Part shown: piece by piece, positions 55,601 to 64,000 of the stretch
Numbering within the stretch: the first letter of the stretch is position 1
Layout of the letters: each line of letters starts with the position of its first letter
Assembly: GCF_019059575.1 (NCBI RefSeq)
Contig: NW_024882315.1
Span: 248,001-312,000 of the forward strand
Direction of reading: 5' to 3'
Length of the DNA: 64,000 nucleotides
From: Amphibalanus amphitrite
Taxonomy: Eukaryota; Arthropoda; Thecostraca; Balanomorpha; Balanidae
Position numbers and translations under genes: made by a program
The notes under the pieces: generated by a model
What the model was told of the DNA's origin: nothing
Database searches by the model: none
The model's input: the letters and a program-made list of their open reading frames with translations, nothing else

Positions 55601-58600
55601 ATTTACTTTTTGGATTTTTTTTTTTCAAAATGTAGATCACGTTAAAGGAAATCGAATGACGTTTAAATTTTGAAAATCGGCCGGTCGAGTTATCAAGGGA
55701 TTCGTAAACAGCCCCCCCCCCCTGCCACTAATAGGGTTAGCCAGGAGCTTGCCACTAATAGGGTTAACCTACGTCAATGGAATCACCAGCGATGAAAAGC
55801 TTGCAAGGAGACGGTTATTGTTAGTCCTTACATAGTTATTATTTGCAGGGAAAGTTCATGGGTGATAGTCAGTGATTATGGTAATGGTACAGATAACCGG
55901 TCGCAGTGAGAGTCACGTCAAGGACTCGAAAGATTTCTGAAGTATCACTTTGGGACCTTGTTCTGAACATCTGTTGTTAGGTATGTCATGTTGTCATGTC
56001 TGATTGTGGGAAATATTCCTATCATGAAAGTGATAAACAGGGGTCTGCAAAACGTAACCTGAAGCAAAGGCCACTTCAAGGCCGGTCAGTCGTAATTTTT
56101 TTACCCCCTCCCCTCTCTAAGAAAAATATGTTCTAATGTACTCGTGATTTGAATGACGCGTCGGTAGCGGGGCCATTGTGCGCCCCTGTTCCAAAATTTG
56201 GGAAAATATCGATGAAATACAAAGCTGAGATATTTAATATGTTTGCCGCAATGATATTAAAATGTCTATAAAACGCTGTCATTGCAATTATGGTATGTCC
56301 GACCTCTGCATTGCAAATTAATACCATTCCTCAAACATATGTCGATGGTGGTCGACAAAAGTATCATTCTTTTTTTGTAACATACCATATAAGCTGCAGC
56401 TAGGAATGAGCTCCAATAGTCAATTGCATAGCTATGCATCATTCAAGTAGTTAGCCGAGCCCACACAGGTAGGTAAGCGCCGACAGTAATTGACCCTCTT
56501 GAGACAGACATTGGCTGCGCTGAAATACCGGCCTGAAGCCCTGAAGCTTATGAGTCAGCTGCCACTGGATGGCACGTTCCACGGTTGACAAGGGGCGACA
56601 ATATTGGAGCTGGACAATGGACAAGGAAGTGTTCGCACCAAGTATGACTATTTGACAATTTTAAACGGTTAACCACATAGGCTAGTAAAAGCATGGCAAG
56701 CTAAGCTTGCTTATTTCTTAGTCTCAATCAGTAGCGGCGGAACACCTTCAATTAAGGGGGGGGGGGGCACTGCCGACTTTGGTCCCATTCTTTCCATGCA
56801 ACACCCATAGGGTTAATGATAAAATGCCCAAATCAAAGGGGGGCAGAGCGCCCCGGTGCCCTCCCCGTTCCGCCGCCTATGGTCTCAATGAAACTTGTGC
56901 AAAAGTATTTCGTCAATAACCAAGTCATTGCACCCTACTACCTATTTGTAATTAATGACCTGCTAAACTAAATAATATATTAGCTTTTAATTAAACTATT
57001 GACTACATGACAAAGCATCTGTGAGAATGAAAAAATGGAAGACGGGAAAATCCAATTATGATGAATTATCAAAAAAAAACAACAACAACAACAACAAACA
57101 GCGGCATGAACTCGTTACAAAACAACGTGTTTACAAATACCTACTCTACCGACAGTAGGCAATTGGCCGGACTCACCCCAAAAGAATAATCTACATAATC
57201 CATTCATGGGAAATGAAATGCTCCGAATGCAATGCTTCTGCCCATGGAAGCACAAAACTAATACTTATACCCAAAATGAATATGGAGACATAATTTATAT
57301 TTGGAGTTGCACCGAGCTCAACCAGTCAAAGAAGGGTTTAGAAATGCAGCTCAGTCAAGTCGTTCAACAACAATCTAGTTACTTTGTTTCGAAAGTTTCG
57401 GAGCTTGTTTCCAACTGAGCAGAAACAACCGAGATCACTGGTGCCCAAACCGCCTGCGTTCCGATGATAAACGTCTGATATTGCTGTTGTTGCTGTCGGA
57501 AGTCGCCGCAGATGACGCGGCTGTACCGCACGGCTGCGGTGCATTGCGGGTCAGTCTACCAGCGCAGTGCCTCGATCGCCCGCCGCCGCGGAGACTGCAC
57601 GGCATTCAGCTTCGCATTCGAGAATCGAGTCGTCCATTGTATAGGTATAGCGTGACATGCTGCTGGGATAGATGTGGCTGGGTGACCACTGGGGGATCCA
57701 TGGGAGCATCTGGGACATTTTCCCCTTTCGCAGCGGCCAGCGCCCGAAAATGACAAAATTTTAAGTTTTCCTTGCAGAGAAAGAAAATTAGCAACGTTAA
57801 CATGGAAAAATGTTTTAAACTGCAAAGTAAGCCAAGAGAGAGCGAAATCCGAGGAATTTTCGGAAAATGGAGAAAGTTTTAAGAGAGCATGCCTTCCCCG
57901 CAGCGTCTCAAACCCCCTTTCCAGACTCGCCAGTGTGGGTGACCGTCCGCCCCAGTGCGACAGAACAGAGTTGTCTGAATCCCGTATCTCAAGTTGGCGA
58001 GTGGTTTACGCTTTGAGCGCTGCCAAAACACCCAGTACGTTCGTCTGGGTATGTAGCGCAGCGTAGAACCGCTACCTTTAGCGGAGAAATGGGGCAATAC
58101 GAATATACGATGCTGCTGCATTGAACTGAACAGCGGAGGATGCATACGATACCGTAATTTAGCACACAGGGACTGAACACCTAGCGAATAATGGAATGAA
58201 TGAATGAATGAATTCAGTACCTAGGAACGTATATTGCTATGTGCAGGTCTGCGTTCACAAGCATATAAATAAAAACAAAGGAGTCGCGCCATTGATCAAT
58301 CGAAACTGCATTAAATACAAACTCTAAAAAAATTATTGGCAAGCAAAATAAGGCAAAATACCTAAAGCGTAAGAGCTAATTGAAATACATTTGGGGCTCA
58401 ATACCCTGCTCAACTAAGGAATAGTTAATAAACGGTTCCTGATCTCGTCCCCTGGATCTCAACTTCCACATTATGCAGTTGCTACATAAATGCTACATAT
58501 AGCCTAATATGTAGTTACACGGATCAATCCACTCAGAAACGTGCGGCCTTATATCCCACAAAAGAATTAAATGATCAATTGCCTAAAATGTCTATTTTAC

Positions 58601-60330
58601 CAAAGAGATCGCAGTTCGTTAGCCACAGATTCGCCGTCTAAATCCTGCAGCATCCTGGGGCGTTTATGAAAGGAGGGCTGAAAGCAGAATGCCACCCGCT
58701 GTGAGCCATGGGGCGCTGATTTCGCCGCTGGCCTCTTATTTACGACCGGTCATAGGGTGGCTAATATCCGGACTGTGTCGCAAACGCACCGAGAAAGAGA
58801 AACTATTCAAAACACGGTATCGCCCTCCATTACGGGCCGCAGAGCGCGGCGGCTGGGCGGCAGAGCGGCGCGGGTTCCCAGCGCCACAATGGGCGCCATT
58901 GAGCCCGGCCGCCGCGCGCGCCTAATGGAGCGCGGCCGTGGGCGAGCGGCGCCGCGACGGGATCTGGTGGGCGCCCATCACCCGTGCCGTAACACGCACC
59001 TTCACCGGAGACGACCGCGACCGCTAACTAGCCGGCCACGCGAGGCCACCTATCACAGACGCTCATTAGCAGCCACGGATAAAGAGTTAACGTCAGCAGC
59101 GACGGCCAAATAAAGGCTACGGAGTAAGAGAACAGATGGTGCAAACGGAACTCGACGGACAACATAAGATGAGGGATTGGAAAAACGGCAATGCGTGCCA
59201 TCAGCCATGAATGCCTTGATTGAAATAGTCCTCGTGTGATGTGACAGTCTGCATAAATCCCTCCGATTGTCTATCTGTCGGCCTGTGCAGGTGCGCCGGT
59301 TCTCACCACTGTCGCTCTCTCGCTCACCACTCTCACCGTTCGGCTGCCGACAGTGTCTGCTGTGGCTACTGGTTGTCCTCCTCGGCGTCTGCTGGACCGG
59401 GCTGGCCGAGCACCTGGGCCAGGTCGAGCCGAGAGCTACGCGACAAATATGCGGCAACGACTTCGACAGCATGTACTTTGCCGGAGCGTGTGACCTGGGC
59501 CGCAAACGGTCTGCCTGGCCGCCGCTGGGCCCAGTCGAGCCGCAGTTTCAGCTCTACTACCCGACCTCAGGTGAGGACAGTCACGTTCTCAGATGGTCTG
59601 CACGGTCTCAGTTGAGCCGTATCCCATTGGCCACTTTCAGCTGAATTATTTGTCTGCAAAAGTTGCTTACGTCAATGACTTACTATACTGTCACACCGTG
59701 TGTTAGCATATCCATTTGCACCGTGATGTCTGTGCGGCCCCCAATAACCAGTGGCGATATCCCGCTATGCCGCAGACTGGGAGTCGGTGCCGGCCGACCT
59801 GGGCCGGCTGGAGAACTCCTTGGTCCACCGGCTGGCGCGCAGTGTGTGGTTCGGCCAGCAGCGGCCGCGGCCGCACCTGACGCCAGCCAGCGCCCGGCAC
59901 CCCGTCTGGAAGCACCAGCGCGCCTCCAAACGGTCGCCGGCCCACTACCGCCGGCTACACGACCTGTGAGTGTGACGACGAGGGGCATAAAACAGCCGCC
60001 GCAAGTGGTGTTACATGTAGAAAGGCTATGGTGGTCATGGCGGCTCGACAGCTTACCAGTTGTTTTATTTTGTTCCTGCTTTTCGAAAGGACTCGTCAGA
60101 GTTTGTTACTTAAAATGGATATCAATCCATTGGCATTGTTATAATTGCGCGAGCTTGTCATCAGCGCGAATGATTAGAAGTACCTAATCTGAAATGGCAT
60201 GCAAGCTAGCCTGCTGTTGCAAAAGATGTCAAACGCGCTAATGATGCCGAACGCACCAATCATTATCGTTTGTTTCGGCAGGTGTTGCGGTAAGGGCTGC
60301 AGCGAGGCGCACTTTGTCGGTATCTGCTGA
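52672..60330 (+). CDS. Insulin/relaxin-family prepropeptide, four coding exons
   Basis: Exons 52672-52683, 59291-59570, 59752-59965 and 60282-60330 join in phase (0, 1, 2) to 555 nt, 184 aa. Residues about 22-43 form a hydrophobic secretion signal (CLLWLLVVLLGVCWTGLA). The B-chain follows, with RQICGNDFDSMYFAGACDLG, then cleavage site RKR (75-77), a C-peptide of about 80 residues, cleavage site KR (157-158), and the A-chain with CCGKGCSEAHFVGIC at the C-terminus. CC-x3-C-x8-C is the standard insulin A-chain pattern; the phase-1 intron in the C-peptide is also typical (family knowledge). B-chain Cys58 and Cys71 are separated by 12 residues, against 11 in insulin and relaxin. It would be secreted and act through a receptor tyrosine kinase or an LGR-type receptor. 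The subclass (gonadulin, androgenic-gland type or other) is unresolved. Exon 1 is the least certain part. Confidence 0.82.
53257..53320. repeat. AGGTC/AGGTCA short tandem repeat
   Basis: Runs of AGGTCAGGTC in the insulin-like gene intron 1, in a wider AGGTCA-rich stretch (53120-54000) resembling the bodies of elements A-C. Confidence 0.8.
53353..53636. mobile_element. hAT-type MITE, 268 bp, GGTAT-rich
   Basis: Perfect 8-bp duplication GTGTTAAC (53353-53360, 53629-53636) around ends TAGTGATGTCAAT and ATTTGACATCATTA. The interior is rich in GGTAT/ATACC words. It is inserted in AGGTCA-rich sequence. No coding capacity. Confidence 0.88.
54440..54530 (-). mobile_element. tRNA-derived SINE-like sequence
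   Basis: On the - strand GTAGCTCAGTCGGTAGAGCG is a near-perfect tRNA D arm and A box, followed by a degenerate B box (CGGTTGCAAC) and a short body. The anticodon arm and acceptor stem are not restored, so it is not a tRNA gene. Confidence 0.5.
55580..55766. mobile_element. Right-end fragment of a TTAA/CCC element related to element C
   Basis: Ends GCCACTAATAGGG then TTAA, with this terminal block present twice (about 55725 and 55750), preceded by a C run. The stretch 55650-55695, read in reverse, matches the subterminal CCGGCCGATTTTCAAAATT of element C. The left end was not found. Confidence 0.55.
56721..56889. mobile_element. hAT-type MITE, 153 bp
   Basis: Perfect 8-bp duplication GTCTCAAT (56721-56728, 56882-56889) around ends CAGTAGCGGCGGAAC and GTTCCGCCGCCTATG, with G and C runs inside. 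Same length and layout as the 51.1-kb copy but a different end sequence. Confidence 0.87.
56890..59290. other. Insulin-like gene intron 1, 3' part
   Basis: Contains a CAA run near 57076-57098 and a short AATG run near 58193-58212; otherwise no supported exon, repeat or RNA gene. Confidence 0.4.
59291..59570 (+). CDS. Insulin-like gene exon 2, signal peptide and B-chain
   Basis: Encodes VRRFSPLSLS, the hydrophobic CLLWLLVVLLGVCW, EHLGQVEPRATRQICG, the second B-chain cysteine in AGACDLG, then RKR and the start of the C-peptide. Acceptor gtgcag, donor G/gtgagg, phase 1. Confidence 0.85.
59752..59965 (+). CDS. Insulin-like gene exon 3, C-peptide
   Basis: Encodes the C-peptide (SRYAADWESVPADLGRLENS) to RASKR and SPAHYRRLHDL. 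An alternative acceptor 24 bp downstream (exon start 59776) keeps the frame and drops eight residues. Donor CT/gtgagt, phase 2. Confidence 0.82.
60282..60330 (+). CDS. Insulin-like gene exon 4, A-chain cysteine core
   Basis: A 49-nt last coding exon: CCGKGCSEAHFVGIC then TGA. Acceptor ttcggcag. The last cysteine is the last residue, so the A-chain has no C-terminal extension. Confidence 0.88.
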
Positions 60331-62884
60331 GTTCACCGTGGCCGACCTCCACTCCGCATACCTCCCGTGGCGCTCCATTCTGGGCGTCCTCCGCTTCAGG
60401 TCGCCGGCGGGGTGTCGGGCTACGGACCGGCACCGCAGGGCGACACCACCGATCTCAGAGACCGCCGGCCGGCCGGCCGCCGGGGACGCGAGCCGGCCGG
60501 CGGATCAGGGCCAGCGAACGAACGAGAGTGGATGAAAGCGTATCGACAACACGAGCGACGTCCTCCGCTAAGGTGGAGATGATAAGACGGTGTCGGCTTT
60601 TGTGCTGTCGGCAGTTGGAATATCCGACAAGACGAGGTTTCACTTTATTCGACAAAACATAAAAATGAAACGTTGACCCTCGAAAGCATCGTTCGTGGCG
60701 GTGTTATATGAACGACATGAAAACATGACAGGCGTTAACAATACGTGGTAAAATACAGCGTGAAGGTCATTATGCAAATTGAGGGCGGAAACAGACTGCG
60801 TCTAGGATGGAACGAATTTGCGAGTGCACTCGAACGTATCATGAGAAGTGGATGACCGCAAACGTCTAACTTTTATCCCCTTTGGCAACGACACAATTTT
60901 ATAGCCAGCTTTTGAGTCGTATGGATCAAATAAGCTGAATTTGCAAGGCGTTTTATTTCGAAATGAGAAAGGAACACTACCATACAATCCGCCGGAAAGC
61001 GTAAAGCAATGTTCAAGCATTCCGAAAAGCAGGCTATTGTATAAAGGTGGGAACGAAAATTCGCAAATCATTGGGCAGCCGTACCTTTATTTTAATTGAA
61101 CTGTTATTTGTCCAATGCCAAAGTCTCCTTTGTCATTGCAGTTCTTGTTGCGTGTTATTACAGCGAGCTTTATCGTTGGCGGTGACAGCCGACAGGTTAG
61201 GAGGCAGGTATTGCCAAAAGTACCTGCAAATGTACGATGGAGCGATCGCTGTTCTGTTCACATCATGACCTCCCGTGTGTCAAAGCCATAAGCTGAATCA
61301 GAATCTCCGTAGGTGTAGAGGCTGGGCTGTCTCAGAGCAGCAGTCCGCACATAGAGGCTGAACCGTTTGAACCCTTCAAGGACAGGGTTTGCGCTGGTGT
61401 TCTATTTCGCATGTCTTTCTGCTGTCAACACCGCGCACCTCTTACTGTCGTCTCGCTGTGTCCGAACTATTTTCCCACATCCTATTGTGTGTTCACTAAA
61501 TTATTGGCTAGGAAAGGCGAAGTGAAATAATTGTATATGGTTCCGTGTAAAATAAAATATGCATACTTTACATTTATTTTTATTCAACCGACCGGGGCAA
61601 TGCCGCGTGTAGATTACACCAGTCGTCGATTTATACGGTTTTTCATTTCCATAAGCCGGTGGAATCCCACCTTCTGGGTACTGGAGCGTTGGCAAAGAGT
61701 CGAGACGCGCACGATTTCATTCAAATGAGCCGCGTCCATAACCTTCCAACTTGCCGAAACAAACTTTTCCGCGACTGTTCGGGTGACGCCGATGGTAAAA
61801 GTGAATGCCAAAAGCCTCTCGGAATTGCCCAAGACTCCAAGTCAGAGCCCAGTCGGAGGGTAGGTGACCCCAATTCCAGAACATTGGGTGACCTCCAATA
61901 TCGGATGACGCCCAAAGTGGTGATGTAAAGAAGAGAAAACGACGGATTGGGGGAATGGCAGTTGTAACCGAAGAAGTTTTTCCAGGTTGATGAGAATTGA
62001 TTGATACGCATTCACCCCGTGCGTGCCAATCTAATATGTACAATGCATTTTACGAGCCCAACTACCGACGTGGTTGTCAAAAATCATTAGGCAATGTACC
62101 TATTTCTAATTTCTCATCCCAACCGGTAATAAATCGCACTCACGTCATCAATCCGGGTCGCGCATTCGGTCGCGTCATCGGCCAATCACCATGGTTTTCA
62201 GACGTAACTTTTTCTGTGGGAAAAGCCGGTCGAAGGCGGAGGCGGGGACACGGGAGGCAAGCATATCGTGACTCCGATCCGCCGCTGATGAAGACGACCG
62301 GTAATGCAGCGACTCAATCCGAACAGCGGCCGGGGTGGGCAGACAAAGGTCACTCGGCGATCCGGCCCGTCCACCCGTCCGTCCGCCCAGACCCGTGCAG
62401 TGACGTCAGCGGCAGCGAGCTCCGTGCGGTTCATCCGTTCGAACAGACGGGAGCAGAGTACAGAGATCGATTTATTGCACATCTTCAGCAGCACATCTCA
62501 GATGAGGTCAGCGGGTAACACACGATGAGGTGTCGGAAGAGAATAATGCGAAGCTAGGTTAGCCAGCGAGTTTCAATAGCTTCCTCGTCGGAAGAGAGCA
62601 TCAATCCTATCGAGCTGCTGCTAAATTACAACATGATCATTGATCAGTACAGTACATACATCGCGTTCTACTGTTAGCTTCTTCAAGAGAAACTGCTCCA
62701 TTTTCACTTTGGTTCAGTTGAAAATCTCCACCATGACTAGCATCAACCAGCTGACCGTCTCACAGCTGAAACCCGGAGTCGTCTTGAATCGCGTCGGCGT
62801 ATGATCGGATGCGATCGGAGATCAGATAGCGGCAGTATATCACTGAGCACCACTGGACCGCTGCGCTGACTCATTGTGGCCACA
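60331..62884. other. Convergent region downstream of the insulin-like gene
   Basis: Holds the insulin-like 3' UTR; an AATAAA lies at 61551-61556, about 1.2 kb after the stop. No other feature was recognised up to the stop codon of the minus-strand exon at 62885. Confidence 0.4.
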
Positions 62885-63022
62885 CTAGGAGTAGGAGAGC
62901 AGTCGCGTGGCGGTGAACAACGTGTGCAGGCAGTTGACGAACGTGCAGGGCGCCGCCTCCAGCCGAGCGCGTGCCTCCTCCGAGCCCAGGGCCTCCACCA
63001 GGTGGTACAGGTCGGCAAAGTA
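62885..63022 (-). CDS. Terminal coding exon of an unrecognised gene
   Basis: The minus-strand exon encodes YFADLYHLVEALGSEEARAR, then FVNCLHTLFTATRLLSYS and TAG at 62887-62885 (45 residues, phase 0 start). The acceptor is tgttgcag at 63025-63023. GC-rich, helix-like composition with Leu/Ala/Glu and two cysteines suggests a helical C-terminus, possibly of a repeat protein. I do not recognise the family. Upstream exons should lie beyond 63150 or off the window. Confidence 0.6.
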   Translation of the reverse strand, partial: YFADLYHLVEALGSEEARARLEAAPCTFVNCLHTLFTATRLLSYS

Positions 63023-63155
63023 CTGCAACACGACAGACAACGGACAATTAACCGACATACCTCCACCAGGCGATACAGGTTGGCAAACTACTGCAACACG
63101 AGACAATTACCAGACATACCTCCACCAGGTGACACAGGTCGGCAACACGACAGAC
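62993..63155 (-). repeat. Three tandem copies of the acceptor/exon start of the 62.9-kb exon
   Basis: The + strand block CTCCACCAGG then ACAGGT(C/T)GGCAA occurs at about 62993, 63061 and 63120 (68 and 59 bp apart). Copy 2 keeps the acceptor-like tgttgcag; copy 3 lacks it. Confidence 0.8.
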
Positions 63156-63216
63156 GACAGATTGCCTGTTTCTCTTAAAGAAGAAAAACTTGCTTAAAAA
63201 TATAATAAAAAGTAAC

Positions 63217-63855
63217 CGTACCTACTATGGACGTCAAACCCCTTGAGACCCCACTTTTTTGCGATAATTTTTAAATGCGTCAACTCTCGTTGACAATATT
63301 CTGGCAATGTGTGTTTCAGAACCTGCCGAAACTTTTATTACTAAGGTATTTTGACGCCAAACGATTAGTAAAGGTACTTCTCGTTCACATCGTAATGTTA
63401 AATTTCACGGAACGAATCTGCTGTTTGGGTAGAGGCTACGCGCTCATGGGGCGGAGCCACGTAATGACGTCAGCGCTAAGCTCCGCCCTACCCCTCCGGC
63501 GCTCCTTGCCCGGCGACCGGTCACTCGCGTCTCTCGCTCCATTCAGGCTTGATGGTGGGCGGTAGCTGGTAGCGGTAGCGGGCACTGGTAGATGGCATTT
63601 AGAGCAGATGGCGCTGGTGGCGGGGCTCGAGTGTGGCCGAGCGCAAGCCTCTGCCCGGGCCTGAATTGACCTTAACATTACGAGTGAATGAGAAGTACCT
63701 TCCATAATCGTTTGGCGTCAAAATACCTTAGTAATAAAAGTTTCGGCAGGTTCTGAAACATACATTGCCAGAATATTGTCGACGAAAGTTGACGCATTTA
63801 ACAATTATCGCAAAAAAGTGGGGTCTCAAGGGGTTTGACGTTCATAGTAGTACCT
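63217..63855. mobile_element. Non-coding element with about 160-bp inverted terminal repeats
   Basis: The left arm (about 63219-63390; ACGTCAAACCCCTTGAGACC) and right arm (about 63690-63852) are inverted copies with few differences. The about 300-bp centre is GC-rich. The outer ends are near TACTACTATG. The target duplication is unclear. No coding capacity. Confidence 0.75.
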
Positions 63856-64000
63856 GCTATCATAATCAAAATAGAAAATCGTAAAAAAGGCCAGATACTT
63901 TCGAGGAGCTTTCGGCTCACGCCTTCTTCAACTCGCTCTATTTTCTTTTTTTTTTCTTTTTGGTGCAAACGCATTGAAATTCAAATATATAGCAGCTGCA

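Noticed and set aside
57481-57753. 90-residue + frame with a leucine-rich start
   Set aside because: Begins at TTG, no splice support, no recognisable domain, inside the insulin-like gene intron.

Overview
This is an animal nuclear genome window, most likely from an arthropod. The evidence is multi-exon genes with GT-AG introns, dense MITE-type repeats, an arrow-type LRP5/6 gene, and coding exons that are GC-rich at third positions inside more AT-rich spacers. A crustacean (perhaps a barnacle) would fit, but that is inference; I see nothing bacterial, no CRISPR array, no rRNA and no retroviral or Polinton-like element.

Layout. (1) 225-2100, + strand: the 3' part of the Hakai E3 ubiquitin ligase gene (RING/HYB domain and a long low-complexity tail). 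(2) 3800-39749, - strand: a complete LRP5/6 (arrow) Wnt co-receptor gene. I resolve 21 coding exons with consistent splice phases that sum to 4986 nt (1661 residues). Hakai and arrow are tail to tail. (3) 44277-48939, + strand: a complete Nup54 nucleoporin gene in 10 coding exons (1785 nt, 594 residues). (4) 52672-60330, + strand: a four-exon gene for an insulin/relaxin-family prepropeptide (555 nt, 184 residues) with B-chain, C-peptide and A-chain, six cysteines and basic cleavage sites. The B-chain cysteine spacing is one residue longer than in insulin. (5) 62885-63022, - strand: the terminal coding exon of an unrecognised gene.

Repeats. The 17.8-kb arrow intron 2 holds a 15.7-kb inverted-repeat element (22270-37944) bounded by a 9-bp target duplication. 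Its arms are made of about 43 and 11 units of a 278-bp tandem repeat, an architecture like Drosophila Foldback elements. Three further elements with TTAA duplications and CCC...GGG ends carry G/C-tract hairpins and clusters of AGGTCA nuclear-receptor half-sites. Several small MITEs have clear 8-bp duplications (hAT type).

The most unusual signal is repeated short tandem duplication exactly at splice junctions. Donor or acceptor sites of at least five arrow exons, the 62.9-kb exon and probably Nup54 exon 7 are followed or preceded by 2-6 copies of a 23-100 bp unit that carries the splice site itself or part of it. The genes do not form an operon; no functional link among Hakai, arrow, Nup54 and the insulin-like gene is implied beyond neighbourhood.
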